A DNA stretch of 62,805 bases from Actinomycetes bacterium (GCA_025360085.1 JANYCW010000024.1:1-62805), one strand, 5' to 3'. Shown: positions 34,018 through 43,677, numbered from the stretch's first letter. The notes: generated by a model not told the origin, from the letters alone. Numbers and translations: made by a program.

Positions 34018-34920
34018 ATGAATGGGGCGATTAAATACTCAGCCGAAGTTTTAGCGGCCATTGATGCGGGCAACCCAATCGTCGCCCTCGAATCAACGAT
34101 TATCAGTCATGGTCTACCGCGGCCTTCTAACTTGGAAGTGGCAATTGAGTGTGAAGAGATTATTCGCGCGCATGGTGTTACCCCTGCCACCATCGCATTG
34201 CTTGATGGAGTTGTACATATTGGTCTTGAAGCAGATCAACTTCAAGCAATTGCCAATCGTGATGATATTTCCAAGGCATCGATACGGGATTTGGCAATTA
34301 TTCTCGCCACAGGCAAAAGCGCGGCCACAACGGTTGCGGCAACAGCGCATATTGCAGCAATCGCTGGCATCAAACTCTTTGCAACGGGTGGACTGGGTGG
34401 CGTACACCGCGGAGCACATGAGTCATTCGATGAATCTGCTGACTTAACTGCGCTCTCACAATTGGACATGACCGTTGTCTGTGCCGGAGTTAAATCCATT
34501 CTCGATGTCCATGCAACTCTTGAGCGACTAGAAACCCTTGCGATTGGCCTTGTTGGATATAAGACAAATCGCTTTCCAGGTTTTTACTTGACCGATTCAG
34601 GTTTTGATCTTGAACATCGAGTCGATAGCGCCGATGAGATTGCCGCAATCATCAAAGCTCGAAGTGCAATTGGAACACAATTCAAATCGCTCATAGTGGC
34701 TAATCCCGTCAAAAAAGAGATGGCTAAAGCGCGTCATGATCAAATTCTGGCCACGGGTCTTGCAAAGGCGGCCCATGATGGAATAGTTGGAAAAGCCGTT
34801 ACGCCATACCTACTTGAGCACTTCCATACTGCATCTCACGGTGAGTCTCTTGCAATAAATACTGAGATTATTAAATCTAACTGCGCACTAGCTGCAGAAA
34901 TCGCGGTTGCATTGAAATGA
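34018..34920 (+). CDS. psuG: Pseudouridine-5'-phosphate glycosidase
   Basis: PsuG reversibly splits pseudouridine 5'-phosphate to uracil and ribose 5-phosphate using a Mn-dependent active site and a Schiff-base lysine. Family hallmarks are NPIVALESTIISHGLP, FATGGLGGVHRGA, VVCAGVKSILD and the TNRFPGFY segment. The length of 300 residues is standard. I start it at ATG 34018, since the extra 25 residues upstream overlap the divergent phosphatase gene. Its stop overlaps the PfkB kinase start by 4 bp. Confidence 0.94.
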   Translation: MNGAIKYSAEVLAAIDAGNPIVALESTIISHGLPRPSNLEVAIECEEIIRAHGVTPATIALLDGVVHIGLEADQLQAIANRDDISKASIRDLAIILATGKSAATTVAATAHIAAIAGIKLFATGGLGGVHRGAHESFDESADLTALSQLDMTVVCAGVKSILDVHATLERLETLAIGLVGYKTNRFPGFYLTDSGFDLEHRVDSADEIAAIIKARSAIGTQFKSLIVANPVKKEMAKARHDQILATGLAKAAHDGIVGKAVTPYLLEHFHTASHGESLAINTEIIKSNCALAAEIAVALK

Positions 34921-35798
34921 AGAAGATTCTCTGTATTGGTGACCTAGCGCTCGATGTTATCGCCCAGTTAAAAGAGAGCATTAACTACGGAAATGACACA
35001 GCGAGTCGAATATCTACCCACCCTGGTGGTCAAGCCGCCAATGTTTCAACGTGGATCACCCGTACCAATACCAAGGCACAGCTTGTGGCACGAGTGGGCA
35101 ATGATCCAGTCGGCTTCGCCCTGATTTCTGATTTAGATAAGTACGGTGTCGAACATTTAAATTTAATGCGCTCAGGAAGGCCGACTGGTGTCGTTGTCAT
35201 CTTGGTCGATGCTAACGGAGAGCGCACCATGTTTCCAGATAATGGTGCAAACGCCGATTTGGAAGTTAATGACCTGCCACCTTTAGTTGGAATTGATGGC
35301 GTCTACGTGAGCGGCTATGCATTACTTGATTTTCGCAGTCGCGACGCAGTTTTAGCCATGATTAAAAAAGTAAAGGCCGCGGGGATTCCACTATTTTTTG
35401 ACCCCACAACAACAGGCGCGATGAAAATCGTCACGCGCGAGGAGGTTTTATCCTGGGTAGGGCTGATGGATGCCATATTATTGAATGCAGAAGAAGCGAT
35501 CTACTTAGGTGATTCGACCGATTTAGATATCGCACAAAAAAACTTAAAAGAGTACACGCCACTGGTCGTTATCAAACTTGGTTCTCGTGGAGCGATGGCA
35601 GTCTTTGGCAATGACTCTGCCAGAGTCCCCGCCGTCACCACCAATGTCGTAGATACAACGGGTGCTGGAGATTCCTTCGCCGCCGGATTTATTCCCATGT
35701 GGCTAGAAACGCGTGATTTAGAAGCGGCGCTATCGGCCGGGACATCCCTTGCCGCAAAGTGTGTTGCAACAGTTGGGGCGCGCCCTCCACTGAATTAA
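34917..35798 (+). CDS. PfkB-family kinase, probable pseudouridine kinase
   Basis: This ribokinase-fold kinase of 293 residues has the N-terminal GDLALDVIA, the glycine pair HPGGQAANVS, and the C-terminal PfkB signature DTTGAGDSFAAGF with the catalytic Asp. It overlaps psuG by 4 bp (ATGA). In pseudouridine catabolism a PfkB kinase (PsuK) phosphorylates pseudouridine before PsuG acts, so that role is inferred from context. The sequence itself does not exclude ribokinase or another sugar kinase. Confidence 0.85.
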   Translation: MKKILCIGDLALDVIAQLKESINYGNDTASRISTHPGGQAANVSTWITRTNTKAQLVARVGNDPVGFALISDLDKYGVEHLNLMRSGRPTGVVVILVDANGERTMFPDNGANADLEVNDLPPLVGIDGVYVSGYALLDFRSRDAVLAMIKKVKAAGIPLFFDPTTTGAMKIVTREEVLSWVGLMDAILLNAEEAIYLGDSTDLDIAQKNLKEYTPLVVIKLGSRGAMAVFGNDSARVPAVTTNVVDTTGAGDSFAAGFIPMWLETRDLEAALSAGTSLAAKCVATVGARPPLN

Positions 35799-35824
35799 CC
35801 CATCTAGTTGGCACAATCTCCCCC

Positions 35825-37345
35825 ATGGCAAAGACACCGACGAAGAGCAAGGCTAAGAAACCAGCTGGTCCCAAACCTGGAGAGTATCCGGGCAAGATCA
35901 TTGATATCGATGTCTCTCAAGAAGTCTCTGAATCATTTCTAGAGTATGCCTACTCGGTAATTTATTCGCGTGCTTTACCTGATGCTCGAGATGGTTTAAA
36001 GCCCGTACACCGTCGCATTTTGCATCAGATGGCGGACATGGGACTTCGACCAGAACGCGGTCACGTAAAGAGCGCCCGCGTTGTTGGTGAAGTGATGGGT
36101 AAGTTGCATCCCCATGGTGATGGCGCAATATATGACGCGCTCGTTCGAATGGCCCAATCTTTTTCAATGCGCGTGCCACTCATCGATGGTCATGGAAACT
36201 TTGGTTCATTAGATGCCGGACCTGCGGCCATGCGATATACCGAAGCGCGATTGGCAACGGCGGCAATGACAATGGTCGCGGAAACGGATGAAAATACGGT
36301 CGATTTTGCTCCCAACTATGACGGCCAACTATCAGAGCCTCTAGTTCTACCTGCGGCTTATCCCAACCTTCTGGTTAATGGTGGCTCTGGAATCGCCGTT
36401 GGAATGGCAACAAATATGGCCCCGCATAACTTAGGTGAGGTGATTGCGGCAACTAAGTTTCTCATTGAAAATCCAACCGCGACTCTAAAACAGTTAATGA
36501 AATATATTCCTGGCCCTGATTTTCCAACAGGTGGGCAGTTAGTTGGTTTAGAAGGCGTACGCGAGGCATATGCAACCGGTAAAGGATCTTTTAAACTCCG
36601 CGCAAGTGTTGAAATCGAAAAGATCTCATCTCGAAAAATGGGGCTTGTTATTAAAGAGCTGCCATTTACAATCGGACCCGAAAAAGTTGTTGAGAGAATC
36701 GCTGCTTTAGTAAAGGCAAAAAAGATTGCGGGAATTAGCGACATTATTGATCTGACCGATGGCCAGACTGGTACCAATGTTGTTATCGAATTAAAGAATG
36801 GTTTTGAACCAGAAAAGGTGCTCGAGCAGTTATACGCATTGACTCCTATGGAGGATGCCTTTTCCATCAATGCAGTGGCCTTAGTTAAGGGTCGCCCTCA
36901 AACTCTTGGATTAAAAGAACTATTAAATGTATTTATTGATCACCGCATTGAGGTTGTACGACGTCGGAGTGAGTTCCGTAAAGCCAAAGCGCAATCGCGC
37001 CTAACTTTGGTCGATGGCCTGCTCAAAGCAATAATCGATATTGATAAGGTTATTAAAATCATCCGAGCAAGTGATGATGTGGCTACTGCTAAAGCAAATC
37101 TCATGAAAGATTTCGCATTAAATGACGAGCAGGTCACATATATCTTAGATATGCCGCTGCGCCGACTTACAAAGATGAGCAAACTAGAACTCGAAGGCGA
37201 GCAGAAAGAGTTGAAGAGCGTAATCGCAGAGTTAGCAAAACTGCTCAATAGCCAAGAAGCGATTAAAACTCAAGTATCTAATGAGTTAACTGCCGTATCT
37301 AAGTCATTTGCTACCGCTCGCAAGACGAGAATTGATGCTGCATAA
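35825..37345 (+). CDS. parC: DNA topoisomerase IV subunit A lacking the C-terminal domain
   Basis: ParC is the DNA-cleaving subunit of a type IIA topoisomerase. The 506 residues contain the full breakage-reunion region: YAYSVIYSRALPDARDGLKPVHRR, HPHGDGAIYD, and the catalytic Tyr138 in AMRYTEARL, followed by the tower and coiled-coil gate ending with SKSFATARKTRI. The beta-pinwheel C-terminal domain (about 300 residues in the usual 800-residue proteins) is absent. The ABC-F gene starts 18 bp after the stop, so the domain is not merely frameshifted. I start at ATG 35825, because upstream in-frame codons overlap the PfkB gene. parE lies 1.6 kb away, convergent. Confidence 0.92.
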   Translation: MAKTPTKSKAKKPAGPKPGEYPGKIIDIDVSQEVSESFLEYAYSVIYSRALPDARDGLKPVHRRILHQMADMGLRPERGHVKSARVVGEVMGKLHPHGDGAIYDALVRMAQSFSMRVPLIDGHGNFGSLDAGPAAMRYTEARLATAAMTMVAETDENTVDFAPNYDGQLSEPLVLPAAYPNLLVNGGSGIAVGMATNMAPHNLGEVIAATKFLIENPTATLKQLMKYIPGPDFPTGGQLVGLEGVREAYATGKGSFKLRASVEIEKISSRKMGLVIKELPFTIGPEKVVERIAALVKAKKIAGISDIIDLTDGQTGTNVVIELKNGFEPEKVLEQLYALTPMEDAFSINAVALVKGRPQTLGLKELLNVFIDHRIEVVRRRSEFRKAKAQSRLTLVDGLLKAIIDIDKVIKIIRASDDVATAKANLMKDFALNDEQVTYILDMPLRRLTKMSKLELEGEQKELKSVIAELAKLLNSQEAIKTQVSNELTAVSKSFATARKTRIDAA

Positions 37346-37363
37346 TCTCGGCTAGAATACGGT

Positions 37364-38962
37364 GTGATTTCAACCCAAGCTCTCGAACTTCGCGCAGGTG
37401 CTCGCCTGCTCGTTAAGGGTGTCACCATTCGTATCAACAGCGGAGATCGCATCGGTTTTGTTGGTCGAAACGGAGCGGGCAAATCAACATTAGCTAAGGT
37501 ATTGGCCGGTGAAATAATGCCTGCAGGAGGTGCGGTAAATCGCACGGGCAAGATTGGCTATCTGCCGCAGGATCCGCGCACAGGCGATGAACCAGGCTCT
37601 GTTATTGAACGCATCTTGTCGGCTAGAAATCTAGATCAAATTTCACACCGAATGCGCCAAGTTGAAGAGGAAATGTCGACCACCGAAGGTGAAGCCCTTG
37701 AAAAGGCGATGGATCGATACACCCGTGTTGAACATGAGTTCAGCGCTGCAGGAGGATATGCCGCCACAGCTGAGGCCGAAGCGATCGCAACATCTTTAGG
37801 GGTTACTGAGGCCGTATTTGCACATGAGCTTTCGACACTATCTGGTGGCCAACGCCGGCGAATTGAACTAGCCCGTATTTTATTTAGTGGCGCCGAAACT
37901 TTGTTGCTTGATGAACCAACTAACCACTTAGATGCCGACTCTGTTATTTGGCTAAGGGAGTTTCTCTCTAAATATTCGGGTGGCCTCGTGATTATTTCTC
38001 ACGATGTTCATTTAATTGAAACCGTCGTAAATAAAGTCTTTTACCTAGATGCCAACCGTAACGTCATCGATGTTTATAACTTAGGCTGGAAAGCATATTT
38101 ATTGCAGCGCGAGCAAGATGAGCATCGCCGAAAGAAAGAGCGAGCTAACGCTGAAAAGCGTGCAGAGATTTTACAGAAGCAGGGTGAAAAGATGCGCGCC
38201 AAGGCATCCAAGGCCACGGCTGCACAAGGCATGTTACGTCGAGCTGAAAAACTTCGCTCAAGCCTTGAAGATGTACGCGTTAGTGACAAGGTTGCGCGCC
38301 TTCGTTTTCCAACTCCGGCCCCTTGCGGTAAAACACCGTTATCGGGCGAAGAGCTTTCAAAATCTTATGGCTCATTGGAAATCTTCACAGATGTTTCTTG
38401 TGTTATCGATAAAGGATCTCGTGTTGTCATCCTTGGACTTAACGGTGCGGGAAAAACGACGTTACTTCGCATTTTAGCTGGAGAGTTAGAGTCTGATACT
38501 GGCACAGTCGAACACGGCCATGGCTTAAAAATTGGTTACTACGCCCAAGAGCACGAGTCCCTTGATTTTGAGCGTACAGTTCTTGAAAATATGATGTCGG
38601 CAACGCCAGATCTGCGCGAACCCGAGGCACGCAACACACTAGGCTCATTTCTATTTATTGGTGATGATGTTCATAAACCTGTAAAGGTTTTATCAGGAGG
38701 TGAACGAACACGTCTTGCTCTAGCTGTCCTTGTTGTTTCGGCGGCAAATGTTTTACTCCTTGATGAGCCAACAAATAACTTAGATCCAGCATCAAGGGCC
38801 GAAATCCTTGGGGCATTAAGTGAGTATCAAGGAGCAGTCATTATGGTCAGCCACGATGAAGGCGCAGTCCAATCCTTAAAGCCAGAGCGCGTTATCTTGT
38901 TACCCGATGGCGATGAGGATCTCTGGAAAGAGGAATACTTCGACCTAGTCTCTATCGACTAA
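37364..38962 (+). CDS. ABC-F family ATPase
   Basis: This soluble tandem ABC protein of 532 residues belongs to the ABC-F class that acts on ribosomes. It has two nucleotide-binding domains: the first with GRNGAGKST, LSGGQRRR and LLDEPTNHLD, and the second with GLNGAGKTT, LSGGERTR and LLDEPTNNLD. A charged helical linker rich in Lys/Arg/Glu (about residues 245-305) joins them, the P-site tRNA interaction motif region. There are no membrane segments. The start is GTG, 18 bp after parC. Specific function (translation factor or antibiotic resistance) is not decidable. Its stop lies 4 bp from convergent parE. Confidence 0.93.
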   Translation: MISTQALELRAGARLLVKGVTIRINSGDRIGFVGRNGAGKSTLAKVLAGEIMPAGGAVNRTGKIGYLPQDPRTGDEPGSVIERILSARNLDQISHRMRQVEEEMSTTEGEALEKAMDRYTRVEHEFSAAGGYAATAEAEAIATSLGVTEAVFAHELSTLSGGQRRRIELARILFSGAETLLLDEPTNHLDADSVIWLREFLSKYSGGLVIISHDVHLIETVVNKVFYLDANRNVIDVYNLGWKAYLLQREQDEHRRKKERANAEKRAEILQKQGEKMRAKASKATAAQGMLRRAEKLRSSLEDVRVSDKVARLRFPTPAPCGKTPLSGEELSKSYGSLEIFTDVSCVIDKGSRVVILGLNGAGKTTLLRILAGELESDTGTVEHGHGLKIGYYAQEHESLDFERTVLENMMSATPDLREPEARNTLGSFLFIGDDVHKPVKVLSGGERTRLALAVLVVSAANVLLLDEPTNNLDPASRAEILGALSEYQGAVIMVSHDEGAVQSLKPERVILLPDGDEDLWKEEYFDLVSID

Positions 38963-38966
38963 GGCT

Positions 38967-41048
38967 TTAAGCGTCGATGTGATCGCGATCAATTTCAGCG
39001 TTAGCAATGAACTCTTTGCGCGGGGCAACATCACTGCCCATTAATAGTTCAAACATAGCCTCGGCAGCACTGGCATCAGAGACGGTTATACGGCGCAAAG
39101 TACGGGCATCCGGATCCATAGTTGTCTCGCGCAGTTGATCTGCATCCATTTCGCCAAGACCTTTGTAGCGCTGTATAGGCTCTTTCCACTTCTTAGCGTG
39201 TTTGACTAAATTAGCCGTTATTTTCTTCATCTCATCATCGCTATAGGTGTAGATGTATTCACCTTTTTTGCCGCCTCCACCCATAACTTCGATTCGATGT
39301 AGTGGTGGCATTGCCGCAAATACGCGACCGGCATCAATGAGTGGGCGCATATAGCGATACATCAAAGTAAGTAATAGACAGCGAATGTGTGCGCCATCAA
39401 CATCGGCATCGGACATCAGAATGACGCGTCCGTAACGTGCTGCATCGAGTTCGAAAGACTTTCCAGAGCCCGCTCCGATTACTTGAATAATTGATCCGCA
39501 CTCTTTATCTTCTAGCATTTGTGACAGCGAAGCTTTTTGAACATTTAGTATTTTCCCACGAATCGGCAAAATTGCTTGGAACTCGCTATTGCGCGCAGCC
39601 TTTGTTGTTCCGAGGGCCGAATCGCCTTCTACGATAAATAGTTCTGTGCGTGTTACATCCTCTGAGCGACAATCTGAAAGTTTTGTTGGAAGGGATGAGG
39701 ATTCAAGAGCGTTTTTGCGGCGTTGTAAATCTTTGTGGGCTCGCGCACTGATTCGGGTTCGAGATGCCGCAGCAATCTTTTCAAGAACTAAACGACCATT
39801 AGCTTTATCGATGCGCTTAGTGGTGTTGAAGTACTCTTTCATTTTATCGGCAACGACTGCGGCCACGATTCGAGTTGCCGCGGCGGTTCCTAGGACTTCT
39901 TTAGTCTGACCTTCAAACTGTGGCTCTGACATTCGCACAGTGACAACAGCGGTCATTCCTTCAAGAATGTCATCTTTAATGACATCGGCCTCTTTATTTG
40001 CAAGCGTCTTAGTTGATCGCAACGCTTCATTGATTACTTTTACAAGCGCGCGTTCAAAGCCCAAAAGGTGTGTTCCACCCTTTGGGGTAGCGATGATATT
40101 TACAAAGGAGCGCTGGGTCGTTTCAAAGCCATTACCCCATTTCATGGCGATATCGACCTCCATATCCCGTTCAACTTCGGTTGAAACCATATGGCCTTTA
40201 TCATCTAATACAGGCACGGTCTCTTGATAGTGCCCAGTGCCATAAATACGGATTACATCACCAACGGCTTCATCGGGTTGTAAGAAATTACAGTACTCAG
40301 TTATTCCACTTTTATGGAAAAAAACTTCAGTAGTTTTACTCTTGCTTCGGTTGTCATTAACAATAAGCGTTAAACCAGGAACCAAATATGAGGTCTGTCT
40401 AGCTCGATCATATATTTCACTTAATTCAAGTTCGGCCTCTTTTAAAAAAATCTGCTTATCTGACCACCACTTAATGCGGGTGCCAGTGACTTTGCTAGAA
40501 ATCTTTCCAATAACGCGCAAGCCCGACTTTGGCTCAAAGGGGGCTTTTGGTCCATCTCCATCGAAAATTCCCGCAGTTCCGCGTTGAAAGGACATCCAAT
40601 AAATTTTGCCATCACGATCAACTTCGGCATCCAGACGTGATGCCAATGCATTAACAACCGATGCACCGACACCGTGTAAGCCACCAGATGCGGCATACGA
40701 TCCGCCTCCGAATTTTCCGCCGGCATGTAATTTCGTTAAAACAACTTCAACACCAGTCAGTCCGGTCTTTGGCTCTTTGTCGACAGGGATTCCGCGACCA
40801 TCATCGTGAACTTCAACGGAACCATCGGATTCAAGATTTATCTCAATTTTTTTGCAGTGTCCTGCAAGTGATTCATCAACTGAGTTATCGATAATCTCCC
40901 ACAAACAATGCAAAAGTCCACGCGAATCCGTAGAACCTATGTACATACCGGGGCGCTTGCGCACGGCATCAAGGCCTTCAAGGACCGCTAAATCCTTTGC
41001 GGTATAACTATCCTGAACGATGTTGGAATTAGATACATCTTTTGCCAT
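38967..41048 (-). CDS. parE: DNA topoisomerase IV subunit B
   Basis: This is the ATPase and TOPRIM subunit of the type IIA topoisomerase. The GHKL ATPase has EIIDNSVDE, HDDGRGIPVD and GGLHGVGASVVNAL. The TOPRIM domain has FIVEGDSALGTTK and MSDADVDGAHIR, and the C-terminus has the RYKGLGEMD motif. The length of 693 residues is normal for ParE. A GTG and an ATG are tandem at the start, and I use the ATG at 41048. Neighbouring parC, sigA and sepH reproduce the actinobacterial hrdB-parE-parC-sepH neighbourhood. Confidence 0.94.
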   Translation of the reverse strand: MAKDVSNSNIVQDSYTAKDLAVLEGLDAVRKRPGMYIGSTDSRGLLHCLWEIIDNSVDESLAGHCKKIEINLESDGSVEVHDDGRGIPVDKEPKTGLTGVEVVLTKLHAGGKFGGGSYAASGGLHGVGASVVNALASRLDAEVDRDGKIYWMSFQRGTAGIFDGDGPKAPFEPKSGLRVIGKISSKVTGTRIKWWSDKQIFLKEAELELSEIYDRARQTSYLVPGLTLIVNDNRSKSKTTEVFFHKSGITEYCNFLQPDEAVGDVIRIYGTGHYQETVPVLDDKGHMVSTEVERDMEVDIAMKWGNGFETTQRSFVNIIATPKGGTHLLGFERALVKVINEALRSTKTLANKEADVIKDDILEGMTAVVTVRMSEPQFEGQTKEVLGTAAATRIVAAVVADKMKEYFNTTKRIDKANGRLVLEKIAAASRTRISARAHKDLQRRKNALESSSLPTKLSDCRSEDVTRTELFIVEGDSALGTTKAARNSEFQAILPIRGKILNVQKASLSQMLEDKECGSIIQVIGAGSGKSFELDAARYGRVILMSDADVDGAHIRCLLLTLMYRYMRPLIDAGRVFAAMPPLHRIEVMGGGGKKGEYIYTYSDDEMKKITANLVKHAKKWKEPIQRYKGLGEMDADQLRETTMDPDARTLRRITVSDASAAEAMFELLMGSDVAPRKEFIANAEIDRDHIDA

Positions 41049-41238
41049 CACGGAGCGAAAGGTTAGTGCCAGTACTCCTAAATGCTCAACAAGCGCGCCG
41101 AAATCATCTCATATGTTGATAATCTCAAATATAACCGAGAATTCTCAGCAATTATTTTGAATATGAGCGTGCGGGGAATAACAAGACATGCTTGAATGTT
41201 CCCTATACATAAGTCACAACTCATGAACGGAGAGAGAT

Positions 41239-41454
41239 ATGTCAGATCAAGTGATGCTCGAGTCAGTGCCTCTTAACGCCCTTGACCGTTGCGATCGCTG
41301 TGGAGCTCAGGCCTATGTGCGAGCAGTACTACTCAACGGTGGTGAACTGATGTTCTGTGCCCATCATGGCAAGGAATACGCTGTAAAACTCAAGAGCGTA
41401 GCTGCCTCCATTGTTGATGAGAGTGCAAAACTCGTCGAAACGCCCGCTATTTAA
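41239..41454 (+). CDS. DUF7455-type small zinc-binding protein
   Basis: This 71-residue acidic protein has the pattern DRCDRCGAQAYVRAVL followed by LMFCAHHGKEY, giving a CxxC...CxHH arrangement that probably binds zinc. Homologues lie beside the principal sigma factor and parE in many actinobacteria, but the function is unknown. A strong ribosome site, GGAGAG, precedes the ATG. It stands alone on the plus strand, divergent from parE and convergent with the CDGSH gene. Confidence 0.82.
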   Translation: MSDQVMLESVPLNALDRCDRCGAQAYVRAVLLNGGELMFCAHHGKEYAVKLKSVAASIVDESAKLVETPAI

Positions 41455-41465
41455 TGAGAAGCGTG

Positions 41466-41483
41466 CGCACTTTAATGAGTGCG
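41466..41483. terminator. Weak bidirectional hairpin between convergent small genes
   Basis: CGCACT and AGTGCG form a 6-bp stem with a 6-base loop between the DUF7455 gene and the CDGSH gene. It overlaps the CDGSH stop region and lacks a good T-tract, so its terminator role is doubtful. Confidence 0.28.
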
Positions 41484-41663
41484 TTGAGTAATCGCCTTAT
41501 GACTGCCATCGCACCAAGGCTTATCTTTGCTGAGGGAACATCCACAAAACTTTACGTTCTCTAAAGTTTCAAGGATATTTCCGTCGGCGTCGATGAAATC
41601 AACGGCACCAAGAATTTTAATCGACCCGCTTACGGGATTGATGTAAATCGTTGGATTAGCCAT
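41472..41663 (-). CDS. CDGSH-type iron-sulfur protein
   Basis: The 63-residue protein has the single CDGSH motif FCGCSLSKDKPWCDGSH (Cys-X-Cys, Cys, His ligands), which holds a 2Fe-2S cluster with three Cys and one His. Small bacterial CDGSH proteins act in redox or cluster transfer, but the partner is unknown. It starts 2 bp after the sigA stop and is therefore probably the last gene of the sigA transcript. Confidence 0.88.
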   Translation of the reverse strand: MANPTIYINPVSGSIKILGAVDFIDADGNILETLENVKFCGCSLSKDKPWCDGSHKAITQRTH

Positions 41664-41665
41664 TT

Positions 41666-43624
41666 TTAATCTAAATAATCGCGAAGAACTTGGCTACGCG
41701 ATGGGTGGCGAAGTTTAGACATCGTCTTGGATTCAATCTGACGAATTCGCTCGCGAGTCACGCCATAGACCTTACCAATCTCATCAAGGGTCTTCGGTTG
41801 ACCATCGGTTAAACCAAAGCGCATTGCCACTACCCCGGCTTCACGCTCTGACAAGGTGTCTAAAACTGAGTGAAGTTGCTCTTGAAGCAAAGTAAATGAG
41901 ACTGCATCAGCTGGAACCACAGCTTCAGAGTCTTCGATGAGATCTCCAAACTCTGAATCTCCCTCTTCACCAAGTGGAGTATGAAGTGAGATTGGTTCGC
42001 GTCCGTACTTTTGAACTTCAACAACTTTTTCAGGTGTCATATCAAGCTCTTTGGCTAACTCTTCTGGTGTTGGTTCGCGACCTAAGTCCTGCAACATCTG
42101 ACGTTGTACGCGTGCCAGTTTGTTAATAACTTCAACCATATGAACAGGGATGCGGATAGTGCGGGCTTGATCGGCCATGGCGCGTGTAATTGCCTGGCGA
42201 ATCCACCATGTTGCATACGTTGAAAACTTATATCCCTTTGTGTAGTCAAACTTCTCAACTGCGCGAATCAAACCTAAGTTTCCTTCTTGAATTAAGTCTA
42301 AGAAAAGCATTCCTCGACCGGTATAACGTTTAGCAAGTGAGACCACCAGACGTAAGTTAGCCTCCAGCAAATGGTTCTTCGCGCGTTTTCCATCTTCGAC
42401 AAGATGTTCTAATTCCCGCTTCAATTTTTTATCTAATTTCTTTTCACTCTTCAACTTTGACTCAGCAAATAAGCCAACTTCGACTCTGGTTGCCAACTCC
42501 ACTTCAAGCTCGGCATTGAGCAAAGCTACGCGACCAATCTGCTTTAAATAATCCTTTACAGGATCGGCAGTCGCACCAGCGGTCATAACCGTCTGCTCAG
42601 GCGGTAGATACTTAATTTCTCGTTGAACTGTTTTCATTTTTTCGATAAAGTAATTTAGTAAATCATCTAAGTTCTTTAACGATCCTGTTGTAACCGCTTC
42701 GGCCGCGGTTTTGGCTGACCTTTCAGTGAATGTCTTCATCTCAAATTGCTGCTGAATCTGCTTGTACGTCAGAGCTTTGGACTCTGATTCTTGAATTCCA
42801 TATCGAATGGGCGTGCTAACTCCATTAATCATCGCATTAATTGCATCAATAACAATATTTACATTTTTCAAATCTTTCTTTAGCTTTTCGCGCTCATTCT
42901 TATCTTCTTCTTCATCATCGACTTCGGAGTCGGCCAAAGTAAATGAACCCTTCGCCTTGCTCGTCTCATCTGAGAGCAGTACTACGCGAGTTTTATCCTC
43001 AGCTTCGGCATCAACGAGTTCAACTGCTTCGGCGATAAGGGTTTCAACATCTTCGAGTTCAACTTCTTCAAGCACAATTTCTTCGCCATCGATACTTACA
43101 ATCGCAACCTTAGCTATTTTAGCGACTTCAACAACTGAATCTGTTTGAATCATCGCATATTCGATTTTCTTTAAGGTTCGCTTTGGCGAGCCCAACCCAC
43201 TCAATCGAAGTTTTTCAATCATATCTGGAATTTGATGTGAAAGCTCTTTCGCCTCGGCAACCAGCTCTCTGTCAGGGCCTTTAGCGATGAGGTTAATGGA
43301 TTTAATTCCACGTAAATCAAGTTCAATGTTAACTTCGCTTTGACGAATAATTGCATTCTTAACATCAACAATTGCTTGAACATCAGCTGGCGTTAAATTC
43401 TTTTTCAATTCAATTTTTTTAGGCTTTACCGCAATTGCTTTTTTGACGGGTGCGCTTTTTTTAGCAACTACTTTTTTCGCGAGCACCTTTTTTGGGACCG
43501 CTTTTTTGACTAACGCCTTCTTTACAGGTGCGCTCTTTTTAGCGACAGATTTCTTGACAACAGCACTTTTTTTGGCGGCGGGTTTTTTCTTCACATTGTT
43601 TTTAAGCGCACTAATTACAGCCAC
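41666..43624 (-). CDS. sigA: Principal RNA polymerase sigma factor with long Lys/Ala-rich N-terminus
   Basis: This is a group 1 sigma-70 factor. The C-terminal half has regions 1.2 ([11 protein letters not shown]), 2 ([24 protein letters not shown]-type, then WWIRQAITR), 3 ([13 protein letters not shown]) and 4 ([20 protein letters not shown]). The N-terminal part is unusual. Residues 12-75 are repeats built from KKSAPVKKA-like units. Residues about 77-200 form a separate domain of unknown type ([20 protein letters not shown]), followed by a very acidic stretch around 200-240. The total of 652 residues exceeds HrdB (about 511). The start is GTG with AAAGGA 5 nt upstream. Confidence 0.95.
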   Translation of the reverse strand: MAVISALKNNVKKKPAAKKSAVVKKSVAKKSAPVKKALVKKAVPKKVLAKKVVAKKSAPVKKAIAVKPKKIELKKNLTPADVQAIVDVKNAIIRQSEVNIELDLRGIKSINLIAKGPDRELVAEAKELSHQIPDMIEKLRLSGLGSPKRTLKKIEYAMIQTDSVVEVAKIAKVAIVSIDGEEIVLEEVELEDVETLIAEAVELVDAEAEDKTRVVLLSDETSKAKGSFTLADSEVDDEEEDKNEREKLKKDLKNVNIVIDAINAMINGVSTPIRYGIQESESKALTYKQIQQQFEMKTFTERSAKTAAEAVTTGSLKNLDDLLNYFIEKMKTVQREIKYLPPEQTVMTAGATADPVKDYLKQIGRVALLNAELEVELATRVEVGLFAESKLKSEKKLDKKLKRELEHLVEDGKRAKNHLLEANLRLVVSLAKRYTGRGMLFLDLIQEGNLGLIRAVEKFDYTKGYKFSTYATWWIRQAITRAMADQARTIRIPVHMVEVINKLARVQRQMLQDLGREPTPEELAKELDMTPEKVVEVQKYGREPISLHTPLGEEGDSEFGDLIEDSEAVVPADAVSFTLLQEQLHSVLDTLSEREAGVVAMRFGLTDGQPKTLDEIGKVYGVTRERIRQIESKTMSKLRHPSRSQVLRDYLD

Positions 43625-43671
43625 AATCGTCCTTTGGTTTTATCAGCGATGCGCGCTGAAGCGATGTTTAT

Positions 43672-43677
43672 ATTATA
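43672..43677 (-). promoter_or_regulatory. Possible sigA -10 box
   Basis: A perfect TATAAT on the minus strand lies 47 bp upstream of the sigA GTG, in the 101-bp gap after metX. No convincing -35 is found at 16-18 bp. Unlike the leaderless genes, this one would have a leader with a Shine-Dalgarno site. Confidence 0.45.

Noticed and set aside
36358-36870. A 170-codon open frame antisense to parC
   Set aside because: ParC on the plus strand is certain. The antisense frame has unlikely composition and no start signals.
37343-37364. A frameshift hiding the ParC C-terminal domain
   Set aside because: The ABC-F gene begins 18 bp after the ParC stop and no pinwheel-like sequence is seen in any frame, so the domain is absent rather than shifted.
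41137-41146. The 10-bp palindrome GAGAATTCTC between parE and the DUF7455 gene
   Set aside because: It is short, isolated and without neighbouring promoter elements at convincing spacing, so chance is likely in an AT-rich spacer.
42807-43148. A serine-rich plus-strand frame inside sigA
   Set aside because: It is the antisense of the acidic Glu/Asp-rich stretch of the sigma factor.
43420-43600. Tandem-repeat DNA in the 5' part of sigA as a possible CRISPR-like or mobile repeat
   Set aside because: The repeats are in frame, vary between copies, and encode Lys/Ala units. There are no spacers and no cas genes.
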